A stretch of 64,000 nt of DNA from Streptomyces sp. NBC_00162 (GCF_024611995.1 NZ_CP102509.1:992001-1056000), one strand, 5' to 3'; counted from the first letter of the stretch, positions 33,842-44,016 are shown. Numbers and translations are program-made. The notes: generated by a model from the letters alone, not told the origin.

Positions 33842-35909
33842 CCAGTGCGACGTCGTCGTGGTCGTCCCGCCGGCGCAGGGTGTCCAGGAGCCTGTCGCAG
33901 GTCTCCTCCAGCGGGCGGCTGGTGTCGGCGAGCAGTCGCAGCAGGAGGTCCAGGCGCTCGTCGATGGGCTGGTCCCGGGTCTCGACCAGCCCGTCCGTGT
34001 ACAGGACCAGCTGGTCTCCGGGCTCCATGCGCACGGAGGTGACCTCGAAGGGAACGCCTCCCACGCCCAGGGGCGTGCCGGTGGGCAGGTCGAGGAGCCG
34101 GGGGGCCCGGCCGGACCGGATCAGGACCGGGGGCAGGTGTCCGGCGACGGCGATGCGGCACTCCGCGCGGTGGGGGTCGTAGACGGCGTAGACGCAGGTG
34201 GCGATGGTTTCCTCGAGGGCGCTGGTGGTGCGGTCCAGCTGCTCGAGGACGCGGGTCGGGTCGAGGGACAGTTCGGCGAGGGTGCGGGTGGCGGTGCGCA
34301 GTTGTCCCATGCCTGCGGCGGCGTTGATGCCGCTGCCCATGACGTCTCCGACGACGAGGACGGTGGTGTCGTCCGGCTGGGCGATGGCGTCGAACCAGTC
34401 CCCGCCGATCTCGCTGGTGGCCGCAGCGGGCCGGTAGCGGTAGGCGACCTCGAGACCGGGCGTGGGCGGCGGGTGGTGCGGGAGGAGGTGGTGCTGGAGG
34501 GCGAGTGCGGTGTGGTGCGCGTTGCGGTACCAGCGGGCGTTGTCGATGCACACGGCGGCGCGGGCGGCCAGTTCTCCGGCCAGGATGATGTCGTCGTCGT
34601 CGAAGGGCCGCGGGTTGCGGGTGCGCTTGAGGTCGAGGGCGCCGAGGACCTCGCCGCGGGCGATGAGCGGCACGGCCAGGTACGAGCGCAGTCCGGCCCG
34701 GGCCAGGAGGGCGGCCGCGTCGTCGTCGCGGGCGATGCGCGAGATGTCCCGTGCGTGCACGTGGGCCACCAGTACGGGGTGGCCGGTCGTCACGGACTGG
34801 GTGACCAGCCGGTCCGCCTCGTAGCGGGCGATGTCGCCGGGCGGGTCGGCGGCGCGGACCGCCTCGCTGGGGTAGGCGGCCGCCACGGCCAGGGCCCGGA
34901 ACACCGCCGGCTCGTGGGCGGACGACTTCAGGCTGGGCCTGCCCTCGAGGACGGAGTCGAGGATGTCGACCGCGGCGATGTCGGCGAGCTCGGGAACGAC
35001 CACATCGGCGAGTTCGCGGGCGGTCTGTTCCAGATCGAGGGTGGTGCCGATGCGGACGGTGGCGTCCGCGATCAGGGCGAGGCGGCGGCGGCTGTGGGCG
35101 ATCTCCTTGGCCGCCTGGTGACTCTGGGTGATGTCCACCACGGAGGTCGCGAGGCCGAGCACCCGCCCGGTGGCGTCCTCCAGCCGGTAGTAGGAGACCG
35201 ACCAGGCGTGCTCGTGGTGCTGATCGCCCTGGGTGTGGCCTGCGGTGAACTGCTCGACCAGCGGCGTCCCCGTGGCGAGCACCTGGCGCATCGCCGACTC
35301 GACGGCCCCCGCGTCATCGAGGAAGGACAGGGCGTCGCGGACGCCCCGTCCGATGTGCTCGGCGGCCGGCAGCCCGTTGATGCGCTCCAGCGAGGGGTTG
35401 ACCAGGACGTAGCGCAGCTCCGTGTCCAGGACCGCCAGCCCGATCGGGGACTGGGCGACCAGCCGGGCGGAGAGCGCCAGGTCCCGCTCCAGCCGGCGCA
35501 GGCGGGTACGGTCCGTGGCGATCCCGAGGGCGTAAAGGTCTCCGTGCTCGTCGAGCAGCCGCATGTTGCGGAATTCGACCAGGAGCGTGCTGCCGTCCTT
35601 GTGCCGTACAGGGAACGCCCCGGCCCAGTCCCCGGCGCCGCCCATGACCCTCGCGAACAGCTCCACGACCAGGTCCACGTGCTCGTCGGACGCCAGCAGG
35701 CGAGCGGCGGGCCGGCCGAGGGCCTCCTTCGCCGTCCATCCGAACAGTTGCTCGGCCTGCGGGCTCCACAGGGCGATCCGCCCCTGCGCGTCCAGGACGA
35801 CCGCGGCGACGTTCAGGACGTCGAGCAGCCCGCTCGGCGGGGACACCCCGGGCACGGCGCGCCCGGCCGCCTCCGCCCGGCCTGCCCCGAAGGCTCCGGT
35901 CGCATCCAT
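33816..35909 (-). CDS. PAS-PAS-GAF-SpoIIE phosphatase
   Basis: 697 residues; ATG 35909 after GAAGGGAG. Two PAS domains (LNVAAVVLDAQGRIALWSPQ near 30; GLAVLDTELRYVLVNPS near 155), a GAF domain (about 285-440, LRSYLAVPLIARGEVLGALD) and a PP2C/SpoIIE domain with EIGGDWFDAI, VVGDVMGSGINAAA and GDQLVLYTDGLVETRD, which carry the metal-binding Asp residues. Streptomycetes use such proteins to dephosphorylate anti-anti-sigma factors in response to redox, light or ligands. No anti-sigma kinase domain is fused and no target gene is adjacent. Confidence 0.92.
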   Translation of the reverse strand: MDATGAFGAGRAEAAGRAVPGVSPPSGLLDVLNVAAVVLDAQGRIALWSPQAEQLFGWTAKEALGRPAARLLASDEHVDLVVELFARVMGGAGDWAGAFPVRHKDGSTLLVEFRNMRLLDEHGDLYALGIATDRTRLRRLERDLALSARLVAQSPIGLAVLDTELRYVLVNPSLERINGLPAAEHIGRGVRDALSFLDDAGAVESAMRQVLATGTPLVEQFTAGHTQGDQHHEHAWSVSYYRLEDATGRVLGLATSVVDITQSHQAAKEIAHSRRRLALIADATVRIGTTLDLEQTARELADVVVPELADIAAVDILDSVLEGRPSLKSSAHEPAVFRALAVAAAYPSEAVRAADPPGDIARYEADRLVTQSVTTGHPVLVAHVHARDISRIARDDDAAALLARAGLRSYLAVPLIARGEVLGALDLKRTRNPRPFDDDDIILAGELAARAAVCIDNARWYRNAHHTALALQHHLLPHHPPPTPGLEVAYRYRPAAATSEIGGDWFDAIAQPDDTTVLVVGDVMGSGINAAAGMGQLRTATRTLAELSLDPTRVLEQLDRTTSALEETIATCVYAVYDPHRAECRIAVAGHLPPVLIRSGRAPRLLDLPTGTPLGVGGVPFEVTSVRMEPGDQLVLYTDGLVETRDQPIDERLDLLLRLLADTSRPLEETCDRLLDTLRRRDDHDDVALVIARAKPL

Positions 35910-36040
35910 CCAAGGCGCTCCCTTCCGGCGCGGCTCCCTTCATGGTCCCTCCAAATCCGCCCTCCAGCCCTCCAGCGGTCAGGACGGAGTGGGTCACGGC
36001 GGGCGCACGGGACACGGCCCGCCCGGTAGGGAGCCCCTTC

Positions 36041-38158
36041 TCAGTGCAGCGCCGTGAGGACCCGCTCGGGGGTGAGGGGGAGGTCGCGCAGACGCCGGCC
36101 GGTGGCGTGGCACACGGCGTTGCCGATCGCGGCCGCCGTGCCGACGATGCCGATCTCTCCGATCCCCTTGCTGCCCATCGGGTTGAGGTGCTCGTCGTGC
36201 TCGTCGATCCATCCCACCTCGATGGCGGGCACGTCGGCGTTGACCGGCACGTGATAGGCCGCCAGGTCGTCCTCGGCGAAGCCGCCGTGGACGGGGTCGA
36301 CCGTACTGCGTTCCGTCAGCGCCATGCCGATGCCCATCACCATCGCCCCGGTGAACTGGGAGCGGGCCAGCGCCGGGTTCAGGATGCGCCCGGCCGCGAA
36401 GACCCCGAGCAGGCGGCTCACGCGCACCTCGCCGGTGACGGTGTCGACCCGGACCTCGGCGAAGTGGGCACCGAACGCGTGGCGGGCGTACGGGGACTCC
36501 TGCCGGACCGCCTCCGTGGTGTCGGCCGATGCCGACAGGCCCTCTGCGGGCAGCCCGCCCCGGTGGCCCGCCAGCCGGGCGGCCAGGGCGGTGCAGGCCT
36601 CGTGCACGGCCCAGCCCCAGGAGGAGGTGCCGCAGGATCCGCCGGCGAGGGAGGCCCGGGGCAGGTCGGTGCGGCCGATGGCCACCGTCACGGAGTCCAG
36701 CGGGACCGCCAGGGCGTCGGCCGCCACCTGGGCGAGGACGGTACGGGCGCCGGTCCCGATGTCGGTGGCGTTGATCTCGACGAGGTGGCTGCCGTCGGGC
36801 CGCACGTGCACCCGGGCGGTCGAGGGCGCGATGTACACGGGATAGGTGGCCGAGGCGACTCCCACGCCGCGCAGGAACGGTCCGTCCTCTCGCGGAGTAC
36901 GGGACGCGGCCCAGCCGAAGCGGGCCGCGCCCTCCTGGAGGCACTCCACGAGGTGCCGGCTGCTGAAGGGGCGGTCGGTGTCGGGTTCGAGGGCGGGCTC
37001 GTTGCGGATGCGCAGCTCGACCGGGTCCACTCCCAGCGCGTCGGCCAGCTCGTCCATGGCCGACTCCAGGGCGTACATGCCCGGCGCCTCGCCCGGGGCC
37101 CGCATCCAGGAGGGCGTGGGCACGTCCAGGGCGACGGCCCGGTGGAGGGTGCGGCTGTCCGGTACGGCGTACATGACGCGTGCGGGGACGGCCGCCTGCT
37201 CGACGAACTCCCTGACGCGGGACGTGTGCGTGGTGGCCTCGTGGGTGAGCGCGGTGAGCGTGCCGTCGGGGCGGGCACCCAGGCTGATCCGGTGGAGGGT
37301 CGGCGCGCGGTGTCCGACGACGGTGGGCAGGTGACGCCGGGGCAGGGCGAGTTGGACCGGTCGTCCGACGTGGCGGGCGGCCATGGCGGCCAGTACGACG
37401 TGCGGGCGCGGGGTGCCCTTGCAGCCGAATCCGCCGCCGACGTGCTCGCTGACGACCGTGACCCGCTCCTCCGGCAGGCCGAACAGCGAGGCCAGCGCCG
37501 TGCGGACGGCGCCCGCGCCCTGACTGGAGTCCCACACGGTCAGGTGCTCGCCGCCGGCGTCCCACTCGGCGGTGGCGGCGTGCGGTTCCATGGGGTGGTT
37601 GTGCAGGGGCGGGACCGTGTAGGCGCAGTCGACGCGTACCGGTGCGGCGGCGAGGGCCGCGTCCGGATCGCCGCGCTCCCGGAGGGCGGGATACCCGCCG
37701 TTGACCTCCTCGGGCGTGTAGGCGCCGGGATGGTCGGCGCGCAGGCCGCCGTCGTGTTCCTCGGTCGCGTAGCTGATCCGCACGGCTTCGGCGGCCGCCC
37801 GGGCCCCTTCGAGGGTCTCGGCGATCACCAGGGCCACGTACCAGCCGCGGTGCGGCACCTCGTGGTTCTGGAGCACCTGGAGGGTGGGGTCGTCCGAGGG
37901 GCCCAGGCGGGGCGCGTTGTCGGGGGTGAGGACGTCCAGTACGCCGGGGAGCTCCAGGCAGGGTCCGGTGTCCACGGCCGTGACGCGGCCGCGGGGTACG
38001 GCGGCGGGCACCGGCCAGGCGTGGACGCGGCCGCGCGGGCTGTGGTCGGTGGCGTAGCGGGCGGCGCCGGTCACCTTCTGGGAGCCTTCCGCGCGGACTG
38101 CGGAGGTGCCGAGGACGGTGTCCGGGCGTCCGGGTCGACGGTGGCGGTCGGGGCACAT
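36041..38158 (-). CDS. Molybdopterin subunit of aldehyde oxidoreductase (PaoC-like)
   Basis: 705 residues; ATG 38158 after GTAGGAG. Xanthine-oxidase-family large subunit with GGGFGCKGTPRPH, WMRAPGEAPGMYALESAMDE, GGSCGTSSWGW and the catalytic-Glu motif GSKGIGEIGIVG near the C-terminus. With the two genes upstream it forms a three-subunit Mo hydroxylase in the order 2Fe-2S, FAD, Mo, the same as E. coli PaoABC (aromatic aldehyde oxidoreductase). Substrate inferred only. No XdhC/PaoD maturation gene is in the window. Confidence 0.92.
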   Translation of the reverse strand: MCPDRHRRPGRPDTVLGTSAVRAEGSQKVTGAARYATDHSPRGRVHAWPVPAAVPRGRVTAVDTGPCLELPGVLDVLTPDNAPRLGPSDDPTLQVLQNHEVPHRGWYVALVIAETLEGARAAAEAVRISYATEEHDGGLRADHPGAYTPEEVNGGYPALRERGDPDAALAAAPVRVDCAYTVPPLHNHPMEPHAATAEWDAGGEHLTVWDSSQGAGAVRTALASLFGLPEERVTVVSEHVGGGFGCKGTPRPHVVLAAMAARHVGRPVQLALPRRHLPTVVGHRAPTLHRISLGARPDGTLTALTHEATTHTSRVREFVEQAAVPARVMYAVPDSRTLHRAVALDVPTPSWMRAPGEAPGMYALESAMDELADALGVDPVELRIRNEPALEPDTDRPFSSRHLVECLQEGAARFGWAASRTPREDGPFLRGVGVASATYPVYIAPSTARVHVRPDGSHLVEINATDIGTGARTVLAQVAADALAVPLDSVTVAIGRTDLPRASLAGGSCGTSSWGWAVHEACTALAARLAGHRGGLPAEGLSASADTTEAVRQESPYARHAFGAHFAEVRVDTVTGEVRVSRLLGVFAAGRILNPALARSQFTGAMVMGIGMALTERSTVDPVHGGFAEDDLAAYHVPVNADVPAIEVGWIDEHDEHLNPMGSKGIGEIGIVGTAAAIGNAVCHATGRRLRDLPLTPERVLTALH

Positions 38159-38166
38159 GGCTGCTC

Positions 38167-39183
38167 CTACGGGGTGCGGGGCTGTCCGTCCTGCGCGCGT
38201 CGGGCGAGCGTGGCGAGTGCGTCGCACGCGAGGTTGCGGGCGAGCGCGATCTTGTACGCGTTGTCGCGCAGGGGCCGGGCCTGGGCCAGTTCCGCCTCGA
38301 CGGCCTCCCGCACCGCCTCGGCGGTCGGCTCGGCGCCGGTCAGCCGTGCCTCGGCCGTGGTGGCCCGCCAGGGCCGGTGGGCGAGGCCGCCGAAGGCGAG
38401 GGCGACCCGCCGTACGAGACGGCCGTCGGGGCCGAGGTCGAGTACGGCGGCCACCGAGGCCAGCGCGAAGGCGTAGGAGGCCCGCTCGCGGGCCTTGCGG
38501 TAGAGGGAGACGGCACCCGGGGCGGCGGCGGGCAGCAGGACCGCGGTGACGATCTCGCCGTGCCGGATGACGGTGTCCTGCTCGGGCCGCTCGCCGGGCA
38601 GCCGGTGGAAGGCGGCCGCGGGCACGGTCCGGGTGCCCTGCTCGCCGTGCAGCTCGACGTCGGCGTCGAGGGCGGCGAGGGCGACGGCCATGTCCGACGG
38701 GTGGGTGGCGATGCAGTGCTCGGAGTGTCCCAGTACGGCGTGGTCGCGGTGGACCGCGTCGCGGGCGGCGCAGCCGGAGCCCGGATCGCGCTTGTTGCAG
38801 GCGGTGGAGACGTCCTGGAAGTAGGGGCACCGGGTGCGCTGGAGCAGGTTGCCGCCGGTGGTGGCCACGTTGCGCAGCTGCCCCGACGCTCCCGCGAGCA
38901 GTGCCTGGGTGAGGGCCGGGTGGCGGGTGCGGACGAGGGGGTGGGCCGCCACATCGCTGTTGCGGGCCGTGCCGCCGATGCGGAGCGTGCCGCCGGGCAG
39001 CTCCTCAATGCCGTTCAGGGGCAGCCGTGCGAGGTCGACGAGGGTGCCCGGGCGCTCGACGCCCCGTTTCATGAGGTCCACGAGGTTGGTGCCGCCGGCG
39101 AGGTAGCGCGAGCCGGGCAGGCCGGCGTGGGCGGCCGTCGCCTCCTGGAGGGTGGTCGCACGCACGTAGGCGAAGGGTTTCAC
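38167..39183 (-). CDS. FAD subunit of aldehyde oxidoreductase (PaoB-like)
   Basis: 338 residues from GTG 39183, overlapping the previous stop by GTGA. The FAD-binding PCMH-like fold shows RYLAGGTNLVDLMKRGVERP and ATTGGNLLQRTRCPY. The insert with Cys in RCPYF, ACNKR, GCAAR and SEHCI matches the 4Fe-4S site that sets PaoB/YagS-type subunits apart from ordinary XDH medium subunits. It passes electrons from the 2Fe-2S subunit to FAD. The Mo subunit gene follows after 8 bp. Confidence 0.92.
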   Translation of the reverse strand: MKPFAYVRATTLQEATAAHAGLPGSRYLAGGTNLVDLMKRGVERPGTLVDLARLPLNGIEELPGGTLRIGGTARNSDVAAHPLVRTRHPALTQALLAGASGQLRNVATTGGNLLQRTRCPYFQDVSTACNKRDPGSGCAARDAVHRDHAVLGHSEHCIATHPSDMAVALAALDADVELHGEQGTRTVPAAAFHRLPGERPEQDTVIRHGEIVTAVLLPAAAPGAVSLYRKARERASYAFALASVAAVLDLGPDGRLVRRVALAFGGLAHRPWRATTAEARLTGAEPTAEAVREAVEAELAQARPLRDNAYKIALARNLACDALATLARRAQDGQPRTP

Positions 39184-39719
39184 GCGATCACGTCCAGCAC
39201 GGCGTCGACGATGCGGGGGTAGGCGCCGCAGCGGCAGAGGTTGCCGCTGAGCCGTTCCCGGATCTCCTCGGCGGTCAGCGGGACGGGGGCGGGATCGGCG
39301 AGGGTTTCGGCGGGTGTGGCGTGCGACGGGTGGCCCGCGGCGGCCTCCTCGATCGCCGCGACGGCGGAGCAGAGCTGGCCGGGTGTGCAGAACCCGCACT
39401 GGAAGGCGTCCCGGTCGATGAAGGCCCGCTGGAGCGGGTGCAGGGCACCGGAGGGGGCGGCGAGCCCCTCCACCGTGGTGACGTGCGCGCCGTCCTGCGC
39501 GACGGCGAGCAGCAGACAGGCGTTCACCCGGCGCCCGTCGAGGAGCACGGTGCAGGCGCCGCACTGCCCGTGGTCGCACCCCTTCTTCGCGCCGGTCAGG
39601 CCGAGGTGCTCGCGCAGGGCGTCGAGCAGGGTGACGCGGTGGTCGAGCCGCAGGACGTGGTCCGTGCCGTTGACACGGAGCGTGACGGAGGAGGCAGGGG
39701 GCTCGGTTCCACTCGCCAC
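39180..39719 (-). CDS. 2Fe-2S subunit of aldehyde oxidoreductase (PaoA-like)
   Basis: 179 residues from GTG 39719, behind GAAGGGAG. The plant-type ferredoxin cluster is KKGCDHGQCGACTVLLDG with a later Cys in NACLLL; the second cluster is QCGFCTPGQL and GNLCRCGAYPRI. Unlike E. coli PaoA it has no Tat signal, so this enzyme is probably cytoplasmic. First gene of the three-gene operon. Confidence 0.93.
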   Translation of the reverse strand: MASGTEPPASSVTLRVNGTDHVLRLDHRVTLLDALREHLGLTGAKKGCDHGQCGACTVLLDGRRVNACLLLAVAQDGAHVTTVEGLAAPSGALHPLQRAFIDRDAFQCGFCTPGQLCSAVAAIEEAAAGHPSHATPAETLADPAPVPLTAEEIRERLSGNLCRCGAYPRIVDAVLDVIA

Positions 39720-39850
39720 CGCCGGCTCCCTTCGACTGGGTGGACGTCGCTGTAACACGTCGACTATCCCGCCCCGGGGCCGGTGGGCGCCGTGCCACGC
39801 GGAGGGCGGCCGCCCCGGAGGCCGATCTTCCATCGGTCGGCCCCGCCGGC

Positions 39851-39882
39851 GGCCGCCCGGGAGGCATGCACGCCGGGCGGCC
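39851..39882 (-). terminator. Hairpin after the epimerase gene
   Basis: 10-bp stem GGCCGCCCGG (39851-39860) with CCGGGCGGCC (39873-39882), 12-base loop, 64 bp past the epimerase stop. The remaining 39720-39945 holds only the operon promoter region. Confidence 0.6.
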
Positions 39883-39945
39883 GGGGTAGGCGCGGTGTAC
39901 GGGGCGCGACCTGGCCACCAGGCTGCGACGGGGTCGCGCTCCGGC

Positions 39946-40932
39946 CTAGCCGAGCGCCGCCAGGAGTTCCCGCTCGCGCGCGGCGCTGAGGCCGGCCCGG
40001 CGGGGCCGGTCCAGGCCCGCCTCCCGCTCCCAGGCCAGGGTGTCCGCCAGCAGCTCCGTCCGGGGCCGGTGGCGCAGGCCTGCCGCGCTCGCGGCGGCGC
40101 CGCTGCGCGCGCAGAAGCCGGCCCACTGCGGGTCGGCCATCCACATCGCGAGGGATTCCTGGCCCATGAACTCGCCCACCTGCTGTCCGAGCAGCCAGTC
40201 GCGGCCCGCCGGCACCACCGGTCCGGTGTGCCCGCCGATCTCCCTCGAGAGGGCGACCCATTCCCCGAAGGGCACCACCGGGCCGACCGCGTCGTAGGTG
40301 CCGGTCGTCCTCTTCTCCGCGCAGTCCAGCAGCCACGCCGCGAGGTCCCGTACGTCGACCGCCTGCGTCGGGACGTCCGGGGAGTCGGGCACCAGCAGGG
40401 GCTCGAGCGGCTCCCGGGCCGCGCGGCCGACCCAGTACCCGGTGCGGCCGCTGTTGTCGCCGGGCCCGCCGATCAGGCCGGCCCGCGCGATGAGGAGCCG
40501 GTCGCCGAGCGCGGCCGTCGCGGCCCGCTCGCAGGCCACCTTGGCCTGCCCGTACTCCTCGCGGCCGAGCTCGTCACCCGCGGCCGCCGGCAGCAGTTCG
40601 GCCGTCTCGTCCGCGCCCGGCCGCGCCTGCGAGGCGTACGCGCTGACCGAGGAGACGTACGCCCAGTGGCCCGCCCGCGGGCCGAGCGCCGCCAGTGCGC
40701 CGCGGACGAAGCCGGGCTGCCAGGACACCTCCACCACGGCGTCCCAGTCCCGGTCCGTGAGGCTCTCGTACGCCGTGGCCGCGCGCCGGTCGGCGGCCAC
40801 CAGCGTGGCGCCCTCGGCGACTTCGCCGCTCTCGCCGCGGGCCAGGCACGTCACCCGGTGTCCGCGTGCCATGGCCTGCCGCGAGATCTCTCGACCCACC
40901 CATGCCGTTCCGCCCAGTACCAGGATCTCCAT
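39946..40932 (-). CDS. NAD-dependent epimerase/reductase (extended SDR)
   Basis: 328 residues from ATG 40932. The dinucleotide motif [19 protein letters not shown] is at the N-terminus; YVSSVSAYA and [12 protein letters not shown] give the Ser/Tyr/Lys catalytic set, although Tyr-x3-Lys reads [25 protein letters not shown] lies in the C-terminal half. Substrate unknown. It follows the methyltransferase by 83 bp on the same strand. Confidence 0.88.
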   Translation of the reverse strand: MEILVLGGTAWVGREISRQAMARGHRVTCLARGESGEVAEGATLVAADRRAATAYESLTDRDWDAVVEVSWQPGFVRGALAALGPRAGHWAYVSSVSAYASQARPGADETAELLPAAAGDELGREEYGQAKVACERAATAALGDRLLIARAGLIGGPGDNSGRTGYWVGRAAREPLEPLLVPDSPDVPTQAVDVRDLAAWLLDCAEKRTTGTYDAVGPVVPFGEWVALSREIGGHTGPVVPAGRDWLLGQQVGEFMGQESLAMWMADPQWAGFCARSGAAASAAGLRHRPRTELLADTLAWEREAGLDRPRRAGLSAARERELLAALG

Positions 40933-41015
40933 CTGCCCACCCAAACACGGGTGATGGGCCTTCGCCCAGGGGGCTTCGCCGAGAGCGGACCGCGTCGCCG
41001 CTGGCTTCGGTTCGG

Positions 41016-41807
41016 TCAGGCGGCCAGCGCCGTGGTGATCACCAGCGGTGGCCTGGCTCGCTCCGCCGACCAGGTGTGGGCGCGGGCGAGCTGCGGGTCC
41101 GCGAGGGCGAGCGCTTCCTCCACGGACGGGCGGTGCTGGACGGCGTCCCGGAACCCGGCGCGTTCCAGCAGCCCGGGGATGAGGACGACGGGCCACGCGT
41201 GGTTGCGCACCTCCTGCCAGGAGCCGTCGGTGCGCCGGAGCCGTACGGTGAGCTGCTCGCCGGGCCCGTAGGCCTCGCCCGGGGCGCCGATGCGCAGCGA
41301 GGCGTAGTCCATGCCGGTGCAGTCCGGATCGGTGACCAGCAGGACGAACGGGGCTCCGGGCCGCAGCAGTCTGCGGATCTCCGTGAACAACGCGAGGACC
41401 GCTTCCTCGGTGGGCAGTGAGGCGAGTACGTGATTGCACATCACAGCGTCCGCGCAGCCGTCCGCCAGGCCGGCCACGCGTCCGTTCCGGACGAGGTGGT
41501 ACTCGGCCACGGCCATGCCCGACCCGCGTGCCAGGGCCAGCATTTCGGGCGAGGTGTCCACGCCCAGCACCCGCGCCCCCAGCAGCCGGGCCGCCTGGTC
41601 GGCGACCTTCCCCGGCCCGCATCCGTAGTCCACCAGGACCTCGCCGCTGCCGAGCCGGCGGGCGAGGTCCCGGAAGACGAACGGGTAGCCGAGGAGCCAG
41701 TCCGTGGCCGCTTCCACGGCCGCGAAGGCCTGCGCGCCCTCGCGGCCGGACCATGCGGCGCTGTCTCCGACACCGGGCTGCCCGGATCCCTGCGGCCTGT
41801 CGCTCAC
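41016..41807 (-). CDS. SAM-dependent methyltransferase
   Basis: 263 residues from GTG 41807. Motif I is [20 protein letters not shown], followed by [15 protein letters not shown] (acidic ribose ligand), [18 protein letters not shown] and [16 protein letters not shown], a class I Rossmann methyltransferase of the Methyltransf_11 type. Acceptor molecule unknown. Confidence 0.88.
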   Translation of the reverse strand: MSDRPQGSGQPGVGDSAAWSGREGAQAFAAVEAATDWLLGYPFVFRDLARRLGSGEVLVDYGCGPGKVADQAARLLGARVLGVDTSPEMLALARGSGMAVAEYHLVRNGRVAGLADGCADAVMCNHVLASLPTEEAVLALFTEIRRLLRPGAPFVLLVTDPDCTGMDYASLRIGAPGEAYGPGEQLTVRLRRTDGSWQEVRNHAWPVVLIPGLLERAGFRDAVQHRPSVEEALALADPQLARAHTWSAERARPPLVITTALAA

Positions 41808-41868
41808 AGCCTCACTATCGGCCCACCGCAGCGGTGCGGGGGTGGTACGACACGGGCCGCCCTCCGGA

Positions 41869-43302
41869 TCAGGTGGTCGGGTGCAGACGGGACGGCGCGA
41901 GCGGCGCACCGTGCCGGTGCGCGTCGGCCGCGGCCAGGGCGCTGCCCGCCAGCCAGCTCCCCCAGTCGAGGTTCCAGTCGCCGAAGCCGTTGGCGAAGGG
42001 GGCCATCTTCTCGCCGCCGCTGTTGACCACTTCGACGATGTCCCCTTCGCGCACCGTCTCGAAGAACCAGGCGGCGTTCTCGGTGCTCATGCCCGTACAG
42101 CCGTGGCTGACGTTCTCCTCGCCCTGCGCCTCGACCGACCAGGGCGCCGCGTGGATGTACTCGCCGCTCCAGGTCACCCTGGTCGCGTACAGAACGGGCA
42201 GGTCGTAGAACTCCTTGGTGCCGCGCTTGATCCCGACGGTGTCCCCCCGCATCCGGACCTTGGGCTCCTTGCGCAGCACGACCTTGATGCCGGCGCGCGT
42301 CCTGAACCCGGCCTTTCCGGTGGTGACCGGGATCGTCCTGATGATCCGTCCGTTGCGGCGTACGGTCATCTCGTGGGCGGCGGAGTCGGTGACGGCCTCG
42401 ATGCGGTCTCCGACGGTGAACTCCAGCTGCTCCGAGGGGCCGCCGTAACCGAGGTCCCCGACCTCGACCCCGTCGAGACCGCTGCGTACGCGGACCACGG
42501 TGTGGGCGGGCCAGTAGGTGCGCGGGCGGTAGTGCAGGGTCGACGCGTCGACCCAGTGCCAGGCGCCTTCGACCTGGGGCTCCGAGGTCACCTGCAGTGC
42601 CTGCTCCACCCGTGCGCGGGCCACCGGGTCGTCGGTGGGCACCGGGCGGCTGAGGTCCGCGGTGACGATCTCCCCCGCGCCGTACGTCCCCGGGCGGGGC
42701 CCGAACTCGGCCGTCAGCCGGCCCCCGTCGGCGGGCGGGGCGGTCCGGAACGCCATGGTCACCCCGACCGGGGTGCCGGCCGCGTCCTGGGCGCCGACCT
42801 GCACGGTGTACATCTCGCCCGCGCGCAGCGGCTCGGTGTTGAGCCAGTGCCCGCTGTCGGGGCCGAGCTCTCCGGCCAGGTGGCGGCCGTGCCCGTCGGT
42901 CACGGTCACGTCGGTGAGGCGTCCCGGTTCCGCGAGGGCGATCTCCAGCGGCGCGTCGGCGTCCGTGGGCAGCGCGTCCGAGCGGGCGGCGCTCGAGGTG
43001 TCGCCGAGGACCGGCATCCGCAGGACGGTTCCGCTGCCGTGGGCGGTGGCCCGGACGCGCTGCTCCCGCCAGCCGCCGCACAGCCCGGGCCGGAAGGTGT
43101 GGACGGCGCACCGGCCGGCCCCCGCCGGGCCGCCCTCGTCCACCGCCCGGCCGACCAGCAGGGTGACCGCCGCCTCCTTCGCCCCGCTTCCGGCCGTGTG
43201 CTCCGCGGCGTCCGCGTCGGACGCCCGGCCCGGCGCAGCCGCTGCCACCAGCATGGCTCCCGTCACGGCGGCCACCACGCCCCACGCCTTGGTCAGTTGC
43301 AT
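41869..43302 (-). CDS. L,D-transpeptidase with Ig-like domains
   Basis: 477 residues; ATG 43302 after GGGAGGG. An N-terminal signal (GVVAAVTGAMLVAAAAPG) precedes two Ig-like domains (about 110-330) and a YkuD catalytic domain (about 330-450) with the nucleophile motif VSHGCTGMS and the upstream His in YIHAAPWS. It makes 3-3 crosslinks between meso-DAP (or LL-DAP) residues in peptidoglycan outside the membrane; the layout matches actinobacterial LdtMt2-type enzymes. Confidence 0.93.
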   Translation of the reverse strand: MQLTKAWGVVAAVTGAMLVAAAAPGRASDADAAEHTAGSGAKEAAVTLLVGRAVDEGGPAGAGRCAVHTFRPGLCGGWREQRVRATAHGSGTVLRMPVLGDTSSAARSDALPTDADAPLEIALAEPGRLTDVTVTDGHGRHLAGELGPDSGHWLNTEPLRAGEMYTVQVGAQDAAGTPVGVTMAFRTAPPADGGRLTAEFGPRPGTYGAGEIVTADLSRPVPTDDPVARARVEQALQVTSEPQVEGAWHWVDASTLHYRPRTYWPAHTVVRVRSGLDGVEVGDLGYGGPSEQLEFTVGDRIEAVTDSAAHEMTVRRNGRIIRTIPVTTGKAGFRTRAGIKVVLRKEPKVRMRGDTVGIKRGTKEFYDLPVLYATRVTWSGEYIHAAPWSVEAQGEENVSHGCTGMSTENAAWFFETVREGDIVEVVNSGGEKMAPFANGFGDWNLDWGSWLAGSALAAADAHRHGAPLAPSRLHPTT

Positions 43303-43473
43303 TCGTTGCCCTCCCAGATCTCACACGGCCGGATGGCAGCATCAAAACGATCGGGAGCCAAAATGATGATCATGAACTCGGCTCTGGGGCCGAACGGGCA
43401 CCCCAAGAGAACTCGTACGGAGCACACACCGGCCGGTGGGCGCGGCAATCGGGGCTCTGCGTAGCATCCGGGC

Positions 43474-43965
43474 ATGTCTCACTCCCACCCGCGGCTCCAG
43501 CGCCTGCGCGATGACCACGCCCCGGCCCTCCTCGCGTTCGAGCGGGAGAACCGGGCCTATTTCGCCGCATCGGTACCCGATCGCGGCGACCTCTACTTCA
43601 CGCGCTTCGACGAACGGCACGCGGATCTGTTGGCCGAACAGGCCGCCGGGCTGCACCACTTCCACGTACTGGTGAGCGACGCCGGCGCGGTGCTCGGACG
43701 GGTCAACCTGGTCGACGTGGCGGACGGTTCGGCCGAGCTGGGGTACCGGATGGCCGAGCGGGCCGCCGGCCGGGGGCTGGCCACGTCCGCCGTCGGCGAG
43801 GTCTGCGCCCTGGCGGCCGCGGAGTACGGCCTGGCCTCGCTGCGGGCCGTCACCACGCTGGACAACGCCGGCTCGCGCGCCGTCCTGGCCCGTACGGGCT
43901 TCACCCCGGCCGGCGAGATCGAGCTGGACGGCCGCCCGGGGCTGCGTTTCGTACGCGCCCTGTAG
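43474..43965 (+). CDS. GNAT acetyltransferase, RimJ-like
   Basis: 163 residues from ATG 43474. HPRLQRLRDDHAPALLAFE starts the fold; GYRMAERAAGRGLATSAVGE is the acetyl-CoA loop, and TTLDNAGSRAVLARTGF the RimI/RimJ signature. Likely N-terminal or small-molecule acetylation. It is divergent from the L,D-transpeptidase across 171 bp. Confidence 0.88.
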   Translation: MSHSHPRLQRLRDDHAPALLAFERENRAYFAASVPDRGDLYFTRFDERHADLLAEQAAGLHHFHVLVSDAGAVLGRVNLVDVADGSAELGYRMAERAAGRGLATSAVGEVCALAAAEYGLASLRAVTTLDNAGSRAVLARTGFTPAGEIELDGRPGLRFVRAL

Positions 43966-44016
43966 CGGTGGCGGGCCACCCGGGACCGCCGGCTCCGCCG
44001 GCCGCATTCCTTGGCG

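Noticed and set aside
38159..38830. A 224-residue extension of the molybdopterin subunit
   Set aside because: It overlaps the FAD subunit gene; ATG 38158 has a clear ribosome site and fits the family length.
43966..44016. A terminator between the two GNAT genes
   Set aside because: Only short 5-bp GC pairings are present, no more than expected by chance at this GC content.
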